Of a DNA stretch of 64,000 nucleotides, positions 1 to 8,718 are shown in pieces (position 1 is the first letter of the stretch; every line of letters begins with the position of its first letter). The notes under the pieces are model-generated. The model made no database searches. It worked only from the letters and a program-made list of their open reading frames with translations, and was not told where the DNA came from. Source of the DNA: Chryseobacterium sp. YIM B08800 (GTDB lineage: Bacteria > Bacteroidota > Bacteroidia > Flavobacteriales > Weeksellaceae); the NCBI RefSeq assembly GCF_026163565.1, contig NZ_JAPDKN010000014.1, forward strand, positions 144,831 to 208,830, read 5' to 3'. The position numbers and the translations under genes were made by a program.

Positions 1-576
1 ATTCCAGGAAAAAAAGATTCTAAGATAATTGTTCTCGGAGCCCAGCTCGATTCATGGGATTTTGCAGAAGGTGCACATGACGACGGAACCGGAGTGGTAC
101 AATGTATGGAAGTTTTAAGAACGTTTAAAGCTTTAGGATACGATAATAATCACACCATAAGAGTTGTACTTTACGCCAACAGTGAAAATGGCGGAATGGG
201 TCGAGAAACGTATGCCATGAGCGTAAAAAAGAAAGAAGAAAAACATATTCTGGCTTTAGGAAGTGATTCCGGAGGATATTCTCCGCGAGGTTTCTCTTTA
301 GATATGTCGCCACAGAGAAGAAGGCTTATTTTCGAATGGAAAAACTACTTTTTACCTTACGGGATCTATGATTTCGACCAAACCTATGCCATTCAGGATA
401 TTGCACCTTTGAAAAAACTAGACATTCCTTTGGTAGAAATGGTGGTCGATACACAACGTTATTTCGATTATCACCACTCTGAAAAAGATACTTTCGATAA
501 GGTCAATAAAAGAGAATTATTACTTGGAGCAGTTGCGATGACGCAGCTTGTCTTTATGATCGATAAAAACTGGTAA
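1..576 (+). CDS. M28-family peptidase paralogue, 5'-truncated by window edge, probably inactive
   Basis: Frame 1 is open from the first base, so this is the C-terminal part (about 191 residues) of a longer protein. It aligns almost end to end with the C-terminal half of the M28 peptidase at 1672-3027, sharing AEGAHDDG, VEVLRTFK-like, RYFDYHH and the final MIDKNW. Two key positions differ. The zinc-ligand His of the GGHLDSW motif is Gln (GAQLDSW, codon at 43-45), and the first Glu of the catalytic EE pair is Ser (ANSENG instead of ANEENG, codon 181-183). The DDG, SD and HH metal-ligand regions remain. I infer a catalytically dead or altered paralogue that is still under protein-level constraint, since the frame is intact. 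It sits first in a same-strand run with the next three genes. Confidence 0.85.
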   Translation: MPGKKDSKIIVLGAQLDSWDFAEGAHDDGTGVVQCMEVLRTFKALGYDNNHTIRVVLYANSENGGMGRETYAMSVKKKEEKHILALGSDSGGYSPRGFSLDMSPQRRRLIFEWKNYFLPYGIYDFDQTYAIQDIAPLKKLDIPLVEMVVDTQRYFDYHHSEKDTFDKVNKRELLLGAVAMTQLVFMIDKNW

Positions 577-598
577 GAATTAAGAAAAATCAAAAAAT

Positions 599-1156
599 AT
601 GAGCGTTAATAAAAGGCTTTTAGAGGAAAAATCAAGTCAGGAATTAGAAGAATATATCAAGCCTGAAAGTAAATTTGTACCGGAAGCCAATCAGTATGCC
701 TATGAAATTTTGAAATCCAGAGGCAGAATATTTACTGATGAAGAGAATGAAAGATTTTCTAAAAAAGAAATTAATAAAAATAATACAGATACAAGCATAC
801 ATCCTAATTATAAAAAAGCTGCAGAATTCCTTTATATTTCAGCATTTTTAGGAATTGGTAATCTAATCTGGACGTATGATACTTTACATAGTGGGTTTGA
901 AGTTTTCATTGCAATTATTGTCTTAGCTTTCGGTTTTACATTGGCATATTTTACCAGCAAAGGCATAGAATGGTTTAAGTATCTATTACTTGTTCTTTTT
1001 GGATTAGGCATTTTTGGAATTCCATTTATACTTTCTAATATAAAAAACGATCCTGTTATAGGAATCATCAATATTGTACAAACTCTACTTCAAATTTGGG
1101 CTTTAGTTTTATTATTTAAAATTCCCAAAACTAATGATAATTCTCAACCTGTTTAA
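599..1156 (+). CDS. Hypothetical protein with four predicted membrane segments
   Basis: A 185-residue protein starting 22 bases after the preceding stop. The first ~75 residues are charged and soluble, with a run resembling a short helical unit (SQELEEYI, then FVPEANQYAYEILKSRG, then TDEENERF) seen at the N-termini of other flavobacterial membrane proteins. Residues ~80-175 form four hydrophobic segments separated by short turns, ending in a polar tail. I do not recognise a named family. Its place between two M28 peptidase paralogues on the same strand suggests co-transcription, but gives no function. Confidence 0.75.
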   Translation: MSVNKRLLEEKSSQELEEYIKPESKFVPEANQYAYEILKSRGRIFTDEENERFSKKEINKNNTDTSIHPNYKKAAEFLYISAFLGIGNLIWTYDTLHSGFEVFIAIIVLAFGFTLAYFTSKGIEWFKYLLLVLFGLGIFGIPFILSNIKNDPVIGIINIVQTLLQIWALVLLFKIPKTNDNSQPV

Positions 1157-1180
1157 TCAAACTAATCATCAATATTAAAA

Positions 1181-1645
1181 ATGGAAATCATTCAATTAAA
1201 CTTAGATCCAGACAAAATAAACAATCCTAAAATCAACGAACTCTACTCTCAATTTCAGGAAGTTTTAGAAAAACTTAACGATAAAAAGTTACCTTCTGAA
1301 GCGGTACATTATATTAATAATATTGTTGAGCAAACTAATTCAACAACATTACATGATAAAGCATTACTGAAATTATTAAAAGACAAGCAAGATCTCATCA
1401 TAAAATATTTGGAGAAAGAGCATAAAATTGTTCCTAAAAGCTATTATAAAAAATTATGGTTAGCGGTAGGAATGACCGCTATCGGTTTACCAATCGGACT
1501 TCTTTTTGGTTTACTAATGAAAAATATGGGATTAATGGCAATAGGATTACCAATTGGTTTAGGTATCGGTGCTGCAGTAGGTTCTTCCATGGATAAGAAA
1601 GCATTGGAAGAAGGAAGACAGATCGATGTAGAGTTGAAATTTTAA
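1181..1645 (+). CDS. Hypothetical protein with C-terminal glycine-rich membrane hairpin
   Basis: A 154-residue protein. The N-terminal ~85 residues are polar and helical, rich in Lys, Leu and Asn. Residues ~92-140 form two hydrophobic, Gly-rich segments (AIGLPIGLLFG and AIGLPIGLGIG) joined by a short MKNMG loop; the near repetition of AIGLPIG suggests an internal duplication of the helix. The C-terminus is charged. No family recognised. It starts 24 bases after the preceding stop and ends 26 bases before the next gene, so it is probably part of one transcript with the flanking peptidases. Confidence 0.72.
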   Translation: MEIIQLNLDPDKINNPKINELYSQFQEVLEKLNDKKLPSEAVHYINNIVEQTNSTTLHDKALLKLLKDKQDLIIKYLEKEHKIVPKSYYKKLWLAVGMTAIGLPIGLLFGLLMKNMGLMAIGLPIGLGIGAAVGSSMDKKALEEGRQIDVELKF

Positions 1646-1671
1646 TGTGAAGATCTAAACAAAGAGTAATT

Positions 1672-3027
1672 ATGAAAAATATTCTATCAGCTGCGGTTGT
1701 CTTTTTAAGTTTAAATGTATTTGGACAAATCAAAGAAGATTCTATACAGTTCAGCAGAATTTCAACAGAAATTTTAAATAAAGGAAAATCTTACACCGAG
1801 CTTAGAGATTTAACCAAAAACATTGGCCATCGACTGAGCGGTTCTGAAGCTTATGAAAAATCGGTAAAATGGGCAGAACAGAAACTGAAAGAAGCCGGCG
1901 CTGACAAAGTCTGGTTACAGGAAGTAATGATTCCGGTTTGGGAAAGAGGAAAAGAATCTTTAAAAATAAAAGCTCAAAACGGGAAATGGAAAACTCTAAA
2001 AATGCTTTCTCTTGGTAACTCCGAAGGAACAAAAGGAAAAGATGTTTCTGGAGAGATTATTATGGTAAAATCTTTGGCAGAATACGATAAGCTCAGTCCG
2101 GAACAGGTGAAAGATAAAATTGTTTTCTTTAATTATCCTTTCAGTCAGTCTTATGTTCAGACTTTCAAATCATACAGCGATGCCTCAGTTTATCGGTCTA
2201 CCGCTGCAGCTTTAACAGCCAAAAAAGGTGGAAAATTTGCCATTGTAAGGTCACTTTCTTCTGCATTTGATGATGTACCGCATACCGGAGCGATGAGATA
2301 CGGAGATTCAGAAAAAATTCCGGCCGTTGCCATTGGAAATACTACTGCAGACGAATTGGAAACCCTTTTAAAATCACAAAAAATTACCGCTAAACTCAAT
2401 TCAAATTGCGGAATGAAAGCCGAAAGGCTCTCCCACTCTGTGATTGGCGAAATTACAGGAAATAAAGATAAAAGCGTCATTGTTGTTGGCGGACATTTAG
2501 ATTCTTGGGATGTTGGTGAAGGAGCTCACGACGACGGAGCTGGAATTGTGCAGAGCATTGAAGTTTTAAGAACCTTTAAAAATTTAGGCCTGAAAAATAA
2601 TCATACCATAAGAGTTGTTTGTTTTGCAAATGAAGAAAACGGTGTGAAAGGCGGTCAACAATACGGAAAAACCGTAAAAGAGAACAATGAAAAACACCTT
2701 TTTGCTTTAGAATCTGATGCGGGAGGTTTTTCTCCGAGAGGAATTGCTTTAGAAATGGATGATGATAAAATCAATCAGATTAAAACATGGTCTCCCCTAT
2801 TTATTCCTTACGGAGCTTATGATTTTGACGGAAGATATTCCGGAACAGATATTTACCCTTTAAAAGATATGGGAATTCCTACAGCAGAACTCGTTCCGGA
2901 TTCCCAGCGATATTTTGATATTCATCATACCGAAGAAGATACTTTTGAAAAAGTCAATCGTCGCGAATTGTTATTAGGAGCAACAATTATGACACAAATG
3001 ATTTATATGATCGATAAAAACTGGTAA
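1672..3027 (+). CDS. Secreted M28-family zinc metallopeptidase
   Basis: A 451-residue protein with a signal peptide (cut probably after residue ~19, VFGQ). An N-terminal region and a PA-like inserted domain (~120-245) precede the M28 catalytic domain (~255-445). Metal and catalytic residues expected for the family are visible: His275 in GGHLDSW, Asp287/288 in HDDG, Glu321-Glu322 in ANEENG, Asp349 in ESDAGG and His418/419 in HHTEED. The family removes amino acids or dipeptides from peptides using a two-zinc centre; this one should act in the periplasm or outside. It is the intact paralogue of the partial gene at the left edge. A hairpin follows the stop. Confidence 0.92.
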   Translation: MKNILSAAVVFLSLNVFGQIKEDSIQFSRISTEILNKGKSYTELRDLTKNIGHRLSGSEAYEKSVKWAEQKLKEAGADKVWLQEVMIPVWERGKESLKIKAQNGKWKTLKMLSLGNSEGTKGKDVSGEIIMVKSLAEYDKLSPEQVKDKIVFFNYPFSQSYVQTFKSYSDASVYRSTAAALTAKKGGKFAIVRSLSSAFDDVPHTGAMRYGDSEKIPAVAIGNTTADELETLLKSQKITAKLNSNCGMKAERLSHSVIGEITGNKDKSVIVVGGHLDSWDVGEGAHDDGAGIVQSIEVLRTFKNLGLKNNHTIRVVCFANEENGVKGGQQYGKTVKENNEKHLFALESDAGGFSPRGIALEMDDDKINQIKTWSPLFIPYGAYDFDGRYSGTDIYPLKDMGIPTAELVPDSQRYFDIHHTEEDTFEKVNRRELLLGATIMTQMIYMIDKNW

Positions 3028-3031
3028 AACA

Positions 3032-3063
3032 GAAAGTCCTCAAATTGAGGACTTTCTTGTTTT
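3032..3063. terminator. Bidirectional intrinsic terminator
   Basis: A near-perfect inverted repeat, GAAAGTCCTCAA facing TTGAGGACTTTC, is followed by a T-rich stretch on the plus strand and preceded by A-rich sequence. It lies between convergent genes ending at 3027 and 3068, so it can serve both. Confidence 0.8.
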
Positions 3064-3067
3064 TAAT

Positions 3068-4234
3068 TTATTTCAAGTATTCTTTTTTAGCAATCATATA
3101 GTCTAAAACCTTCCCTTCTCTTTTCACTTTAACGGTGATAGAATTAAGATCTTTTTCTATACGATTTTGCAGATATTTGCAAACAGATTCCTGGTCAAGA
3201 TTTTCTAAGCTTATGTTGTTCAGGCTCATAATTTCATCGTCAAGTTTTAGTGGAACATCACTTCCGTTAAAAAGCAATACGACTTTTGCTTTATGATCTA
3301 TAAATCGATAGGCAAAGCCAAAAGATTCTAATTTTGAAGGATAATTTTTAATTTTATTTAAATAGATTTTATTATTTTTCCAATCCATTATAAATCTAAA
3401 CTTTTTCAGAAATTCATTTCCAAGAAGACTTGAAGATCCTGTAGAAACAATTTCGTCTTCAAATTTTTGTTCATCCAAAAGCACTTCATTGGGTTTAAAA
3501 TAATAAGAAGATTCGGGTTTCCCTGCTCCAAAAGCTCCTACAGAAGCTGTTCCGTAAGTTTCAATAGATTTTACTTTAGTATTTTTCGGATCATACTCAT
3601 TGTTAGAAATTCTTACCGTACCTGTAAATCCTGTATCAAAAGTAAGGTTTATTTTTTCATCTAAAATATTAGCTTTTACAACTGGAGTTTTCTGAGGTTT
3701 TGGAGTAAATGACAATACGGTTTCGTAGCCTTCTTTAGAGAAATTTGCTAAATCTTTGGTTGCTTCTATTGAGTTTTCTGAATAATTAATTCTCCAGAAA
3801 AGTTTTGCCATCTGATTGGCTCCGATAATCCCGTCAATTTTAAAGCATTCAAACTCAATTCCTTTTAGATCCATCACAATAGCTCCAATATTTTTGAAGG
3901 TAATTTCATCAACTTTCATTTCCGGAACTTCGGTAAAGATTTGTTCCTGCTTATTTTTTTTGGAATCTGTGACTTTACTGCGGTGTTTTTTCTTAAGATT
4001 GAGCTCATTATAAATTGCAGTTGAAATCACCGTCGGAGCGCCGGAATCAAAAAGAAACCGATAGATCTTCCCATTGATATTTACTTTAACGAAAGGCAAT
4101 TCGTTGGTATAAGTCAGATTAATTTTTTCAACAGGATTTTTTAATTCAGCTTTACCATTTTCAAAAAATCTTTTTCCTTGTGCTGAAGCTGTGATCGTAA
4201 GAAATAGTAGAACAAAGAATATATATTTTTTCAT
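3068..4234 (-). CDS. Secreted retropepsin-like aspartyl protease with PDZ domain
   Basis: A 388-residue protein with a signal peptide (MKKYIFFVLLFLTITASAQG). Two aspartyl-protease half-sites are visible: FLFDSGAPTVIS (around residue 60-72) and LTFDTGFTGTVRIS (around 200-213), as in the single-chain, two-lobed 'aspartyl protease family protein' type common in Bacteroidota. The last ~90 residues resemble a PDZ domain, with a LKLDDEIMSLNN segment and a strand pattern ending in VKREGK. It is likely exported and may be a periplasmic or surface peptidase. It is transcribed alone, convergent with the M28 gene and divergent from the next. Confidence 0.85.
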   Translation of the reverse strand: MKKYIFFVLLFLTITASAQGKRFFENGKAELKNPVEKINLTYTNELPFVKVNINGKIYRFLFDSGAPTVISTAIYNELNLKKKHRSKVTDSKKNKQEQIFTEVPEMKVDEITFKNIGAIVMDLKGIEFECFKIDGIIGANQMAKLFWRINYSENSIEATKDLANFSKEGYETVLSFTPKPQKTPVVKANILDEKINLTFDTGFTGTVRISNNEYDPKNTKVKSIETYGTASVGAFGAGKPESSYYFKPNEVLLDEQKFEDEIVSTGSSSLLGNEFLKKFRFIMDWKNNKIYLNKIKNYPSKLESFGFAYRFIDHKAKVVLLFNGSDVPLKLDDEIMSLNNISLENLDQESVCKYLQNRIEKDLNSITVKVKREGKVLDYMIAKKEYLK

Positions 4235-4399
4235 GAATTATTTTTTATAAAAATAGTGTTTTATCATGAATGAGGCTTAATCAATATTAAAAGGTTAATT
4301 CGCTTACTTTAGCTTTATCGTTAATTTAAACCTAAATACGGTTTCCCGTAAAGAAACAAATCAATGTTTGTGTATTATTGCATCACAAAACTAATAACC

Positions 4400-6103
4400 A
4401 TGGAAATTATTCTCATTGTAATTTTAGCTGTATTGGCTATCTATTTCTATACACAAGCTAAAAAACTAAAGAACGAAATTAAAAATAAGGATCTCAAAAT
4501 TATTGATTTAACAAGGATTATTAATCAGTTTCAATCTGAAATATTAAAATATCAGACAGAAAATAATTCTTTAAAAACAAATCTTCAGTCTGCAAAAAAA
4601 GACTTATCATATATTCAGATTACCAATCGGGAATTAAAAGATAAAATTGTGGAATTAAGCAAATACCAAAACATTATCGATGTAAAAATTGAATGTGAAT
4701 ATTTGCTTAAAAAAGCTCAAAAAGACTATGAAAAACTGAGAGAAAGAGGTAATCTGGAATTATCTGAAGCTCAGGAAAACGCCAAAGAATCCCGAAGAAA
4801 CATCAAAGAACTTACTGAAAAGAAACAAAGAGAAATTGAACTTCTGTATGAAAATGCGGTAAGAGAATCTAAAAGAATCATCGATAATGCTGAAAATAAA
4901 GCCGAAACTATTGGCGGAGATGCATACCGAAGTCTAAGAGAAGCTGATGAAATTGCAAATAGAATTCAGGCCATGAAAAACGTTATTAAGGGTTATGGAA
5001 ATGAATATCTTGTGCCAAGTTACACTCTTTTAGATGAGCTTGCTGAAGATTTCAGTCATAAAGATGCGGGTGAAAATCTTAAAAAGCTCCGTCAAAATAA
5101 TAAAATTATGATCGTCAACCGACAAGCCGGAATCTGTGAATATATGGATAACGAAAGACAAAAAACAGCCGTCGATTTTGTAATAGACGCTTACAACGGA
5201 AAAGTAGATTCTATTTTGTCAACCGTAAGAAAAGATAATTATGGTATTTTAAAACAGAAAATCGAGGATGCTTTTCAGTTGGTTAATTTTAATGGAAAAG
5301 CTTTCCGTAATGCAAGAATTTCAGAAATTTATCACCAGGCAAGACTTGAAGAGCTAAAATGGGCAGTTGTAGCACAAGAATTACGGGCAAATGAGCTTGA
5401 AGAGCAACGACAAATTCGCGAGCAAATCCGTGAAGAAGAAAAAGCCCGAAAAGAATTTGAAAAAGCAATAAAAGACGCAGAAAAAGAAGAACAAACTTTA
5501 AAAAGACTGATTGAAAAAGCGGAAGCGCAAGTTTCGAGAGCCAATGAAGAACAGAAAGCTCTTTTTCAGCAAAAATTAGAAGAACTGCAAGGAAAACTCG
5601 AACAGGCAGAAGAAAAAAACCAAAGAGCTATCTCTATGGCGCAACAGACCAAAACCGGGAACGTTTATGTCATTTCAAATATCGGTTCGTTTGGAGAACA
5701 TGTTTATAAAATCGGGATGACGAGGCGTTTAGAGCCATTAGACCGGGTTCGTGAATTAGGTGATGCAAGTGTTCCGTTTGAGTTTGATGTGCATGCGATG
5801 ATTTATTCGGATGACGCTCCCGCTTTGGAACGACAGCTTCACAAGAAATTTCTTAAAAACCAGCTCAATAAAATTAATCCAAGAAAAGAGTTTTTCAGAC
5901 TCGATTTAAGTGATCTGAAAAACCATCTTGAAACAATAGGAATCAATTGTAAATGGACACTTTTGGCTGAAGCAAAACAATACAGGGAAACTTTAAAGCT
6001 CGAAGAGGAAATGAAAACCGATAAAACTTTGGAAGCCGAATGGGAACAGTATCAGAAAATAGCAGATCCCGTGAGTTACGAAGAAGTTATTGAAGAAATT
6101 TAA
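4400..6103 (+). CDS. Coiled-coil DUF4041 / GIY-YIG-like (T5orf172) protein
   Basis: About 567 residues from the chosen ATG at 4400; an ATG at 4364 would add 12 residues but MEIILIVILAVLAIYFY gives a clean N-terminal membrane anchor. Residues ~20-390 are mostly charged coiled coil, with a central region (~185-320) matching the DUF4041 type, including YLVPSYTLLDELAEDF. Residues ~421-515 are a GIY-YIG-like T5orf172/MUG113 domain: NVYVISN, HVYKIGMTRR, then ERQLHKKF and REFF-like (RKEFFRLDL). Such proteins occur in phages and in defence-related neighbourhoods, but their substrate is uncertain. Here it stands directly upstream of tRNA-Ser and an integrase remnant. A nuclease role is an inference. 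Confidence 0.82.
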   Translation: MEIILIVILAVLAIYFYTQAKKLKNEIKNKDLKIIDLTRIINQFQSEILKYQTENNSLKTNLQSAKKDLSYIQITNRELKDKIVELSKYQNIIDVKIECEYLLKKAQKDYEKLRERGNLELSEAQENAKESRRNIKELTEKKQREIELLYENAVRESKRIIDNAENKAETIGGDAYRSLREADEIANRIQAMKNVIKGYGNEYLVPSYTLLDELAEDFSHKDAGENLKKLRQNNKIMIVNRQAGICEYMDNERQKTAVDFVIDAYNGKVDSILSTVRKDNYGILKQKIEDAFQLVNFNGKAFRNARISEIYHQARLEELKWAVVAQELRANELEEQRQIREQIREEEKARKEFEKAIKDAEKEEQTLKRLIEKAEAQVSRANEEQKALFQQKLEELQGKLEQAEEKNQRAISMAQQTKTGNVYVISNIGSFGEHVYKIGMTRRLEPLDRVRELGDASVPFEFDVHAMIYSDDAPALERQLHKKFLKNQLNKINPRKEFFRLDLSDLKNHLETIGINCKWTLLAEAKQYRETLKLEEEMKTDKTLEAEWEQYQKIADPVSYEEVIEEI

Positions 6104-6166
6104 GCTTTATAACCCATTCATTTTTTGAATTTTAGCTAAAAACTTAAAATAATTGTTAGATTTTTC

Positions 6167-6197
6167 TTTGTCAGAATAAAAAAACGTTCTATATTTG
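6167..6197 (+). promoter_or_regulatory. Bacteroidota-type promoter for tRNA-Ser
   Basis: TTTG at 6167-6170, 19 bases, then TATATTTG at 6190-6197. This is an exact fit to the Bacteroidota housekeeping consensus TTTG/TAnnTTTG and lies 35 bases upstream of the mature tRNA. Confidence 0.8.
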
Positions 6198-6231
6198 CAC
6201 CACTGAAAACAACGATACAATCGGAGTTTAA

Positions 6232-6319
<88 letters not shown>

Positions 6320-6339
6320 GTTGGAAACCAAAAAACATC

Positions 6340-6376
6340 AAAAGCCTTTAAATAATAGTATTTAAAGGCTTTTTTG
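6340..6376 (+). terminator. Intrinsic terminator after tRNA-Ser
   Basis: AAAAGCCTTTAAA faces TTTAAAGGCTTTT with a short loop and a run of T residues on the plus strand. Confidence 0.8.
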
Positions 6377-6427
6377 TGTTTATGTTATATCAAAAAATAT
6401 CATAATAATACAAATAAAAAGAGAGTC

Positions 6428-6465
6428 ATTCGGTGAGTAGTAAAAAAGAAAAACAAGTACTCACC
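6428..6465. repeat. GGTGAGTA inverted repeat; possible recombinase site
   Basis: GGTGAGTA at 6432-6439 faces TACTCACC at 6458-6465, a perfect 8-base inverted pair with an 18-base spacer. The 12-mer ATTCGGTGAGTA (6428-6439) recurs in direct orientation at 21234-21245. The site is 105 bases upstream of the integrase gene, a usual position for an attachment site. Use as an att site is inferred. Confidence 0.35.
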
Positions 6466-6569
6466 TAATTTGATGATAAACGCCCTATTCATTACTTATT
6501 CAAACAATTGAACATCTTGTAGGTTTAAAGGTTCACAAATAAATTTATTAACCTTTAAAATTATTATTT

Positions 6570-7475
6570 ATGCAAACCTACAGTTTACTATTTTACACAA
6601 AAAAGACGAAAAGCAATTCTGATGTTTCAGCCATTTATATGCGGATTACCGTTGATGGAAAACGAATTGAAATTTCTACAGGAAAAAACATAAAAACTTC
6701 TGACTGGAATTCCAAATCGGGAAAAATTTCAGGAAGTTCATCTCAGACAAAATCTTTAAATTCATTCCTTGAGGGTTTACGAACAAAAATGTTCGAATCT
6801 TACATTTATCTTTTAAACAGCAAAAAGGCAATTACCTGTGAAAATCTAAAAAATAGATTTTTAGTTATTGATGTCAGAAAAGTCACATTAATAAATGTTT
6901 TCAAAGACCATAATAGTCAAATAGAAAAATTGATAGGAAAAGGATTTGCTCATGGAACTTGGGAAAGATATGAAACCTCTCTTAGACACACTCAGCAATT
7001 TATGATGCGGAAATATAATATCTCAGATATTGGCGTAACAGAAATAAATCCGACATTTATAGCGGATTATGAATTCTTTTTAAAAACAGTTCGTAATTGT
7101 GCAAATAATTCAGCAGTAAAATATATCAAGAATTTTCAGAAAATAATTAATATTTGTTTAGATAATGAATGGATGACTAAAAATCCTTTTTTAAATTATA
7201 AATCTAAGGTAATAGTGACCGAGGCTTGTTTCCTAACGGAAGCTGAATTAGATAGGATTAAGAATAAATTATTTAAGACAGAGAGATTAACAATAGTTCG
7301 AGATATTTTCCTTTTCTGTTGTTTTACAGGATTATCATATTCAGATGTAAAGAAGCTAGCAAAAGAAAATATAGTAATCGGTAGTAATAGTGAGAAATGG
7401 ATTAAGATCAAAAGAACAAAGACAAAAATTGAGGCAAATATTCCCATTCTTTCCCAAATAGATGTGATGTTGTAA
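6570..7475 (+). pseudogene. Tyrosine-type site-specific integrase, 3'-truncated
   Basis: A 301-residue reading frame with the Bacteroidota integrase layout: an Arm-like N-terminal domain (~1-90, including GKNIKTSDWNSKSG), a core-binding SAM-like domain (~100-200, with YETSLRHTQQFM), and the start of the catalytic domain (CCFTGLSYSDVKKL around 249-262, then [11 protein letters not shown]). Typical members have ~400 residues and end with the HxxR and Tyr motifs; these are absent. The homology stops near 7450, where sequence from an inverted Rhs gene begins, so the last ~8 residues are probably junction sequence. A Ser replaces the first catalytic Arg of many recombinases, as in IntDOT-like enzymes. 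Almost certainly inactive. Confidence 0.85.
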
Positions 7476-7997
7476 TGTAGCTTTTTTTAACCCATTTACA
7501 GTAAAGGACTTTTGAGAGAATTCTACAAATGTATTATTTTCTATAAAATCAAAAACTTTGGTTGCAACGTCATAATCTAGACTAAATACTGTTTGTTTAT
7601 CAGAAGCAAGAGGCGGTGAATCACCAGCAAACATTTGGTCTCGAATTTTTGTTGGGAAATTTAGTTCTGTTAATGTTTTCGCAACAGTACCATCTTCGCC
7701 AACATACTCAGAATCGCCCTCATCTATATTTCCATCTTTATTCACATCAATTTTTTGATTATTTTTATTAACGATGTATACTCGATCAGGGAGATTATTT
7801 TCTTCAATTTTCACATCACCTGTTTCACTATTTACAAAAATATTATTCTCATTTCTTCCATCTGGATCAATAAAAGTTATAGGATTATTAAACCCATATC
7901 TAAATGGAGACCAAGCTCGATTCTTTTCCGCCAGCGGATCTACCACACCCCATCTTCCAATATCAGGCATGTAGAATCTTGCTCCGTAATCATACAT
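7450..7997 (-). pseudogene. Orphan Rhs C-terminal fragment with partial toxin domain
   Basis: A minus-strand fragment beginning with the Rhs core signature [17 protein letters not shown], then [10 protein letters not shown] and FIDPDGR. It is nearly the same as the core of the Rhs protein at 9134-12736 but with a different tail. Upstream, the frame diverges from the Rhs core after only a few residues and meets a stop at 8034-8036. The tail ([20 protein letters not shown], then EFSQ) resembles the start of the JAB-like toxin 1 domain of Bacteroidota Rhs proteins; this assignment is from memory of the family. The fragment is cut at about 7450 by the integrase junction, before any metal-binding motif. 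I infer a displaced, inactive Rhs tip. Confidence 0.7.
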
Positions 7998-8218
7998 TCC
8001 GTAATCTACTTCATTTTTTTCAAAGTTTCCTACTCAACTTTTTCTCGTGCGAGGCTTTTCACTGTGAACGTCTTCTCTTGCTCGCTTTCGTAAAGATATG
8101 ATTTTCAATTAAAAAATAAAATTCGTATATTACAGATTAAATTTTTATTTTTAAACAATCGATGCTTTTATCAAAGCAGCTAAACTTAAAAATATTGTTG
8201 TTTTATAAAAATCATATT

Positions 8219-8662
8219 ATGAAAAATATTTTATTGCTATTAACCTTTTTTATTACTTCATCTGCTCTTGCACAAGCTCCGCCGCCACCATCGATGCCTA
8301 CAGAGGACAATAAAATTTTGATTGATAAACTTATTAAAGTAACCGAATTTGAAAATTATTTTAATAGCTATTGTAAAAATAAAGTAGAGCAAACTGCTAT
8401 AGAAAATAACTGGGACGATAAGAAAAAGCAAGAGATTCTCAAAAGTATAAATTTTAGTCAGTTTACAGATACTATTTATAATAATTTTGCACGTAATACT
8501 AAAGAAGATTTGGTAGAAACAATCAGTTTAATAAAAAAATTAAACAAAAAAAGGAATTTGTCTTCTACAAAATTAATTATCTCAAATTTTATGATACAAA
8601 ATAACTTGGAAGGATATGTAAAATTTCTTTTAAAGGGTGATTATCTATTTATTAAGAAATAG
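8219..8662 (+). CDS. Small secreted hypothetical protein
   Basis: 147 residues from the ATG at 8219, chosen because MKNILLLLTFFITSSALAQA is a clear signal peptide; an upstream ATG at 8162 would bury it. The signal is followed by a proline run (PPPPSMP) and then a charged, helix-rich domain without Cys. A pattern of charged helices (NYFNSYCKNKVEQ, TKEDLVETISLIKKLNKK) resembles small DUF2059-like secreted proteins, but I cannot assign it. It lies on the opposite strand between two Rhs-derived loci and may be a bystander or an orphan effector partner. Confidence 0.7.
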   Translation: MKNILLLLTFFITSSALAQAPPPPSMPTEDNKILIDKLIKVTEFENYFNSYCKNKVEQTAIENNWDDKKKQEILKSINFSQFTDTIYNNFARNTKEDLVETISLIKKLNKKRNLSSTKLIISNFMIQNNLEGYVKFLLKGDYLFIKK

Positions 8663-8676
8663 AAAGTTATTCAGAT

Positions 8677-8712
8677 AAAAGAGGCTGTCTCATTTGAGAC
8701 AGCCTCTTTTGT
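8677..8712. terminator. Bidirectional intrinsic terminator
   Basis: A perfect 16-base stem (AAAAGAGGCTGTCTCA and its complement) with a 2-base loop lies between convergent genes ending at 8662 and 8719, with T runs on both strands. Confidence 0.88.
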
Positions 8713-8718
8713 ATAAGA

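Noticed and set aside
7356..7450. Continuation of the orphan Rhs frame into the integrase coding region
   Set aside because: This part is antisense to conserved integrase sequence (FTGLSYSDV, NIPIL), so the Rhs homology must end near 7450.
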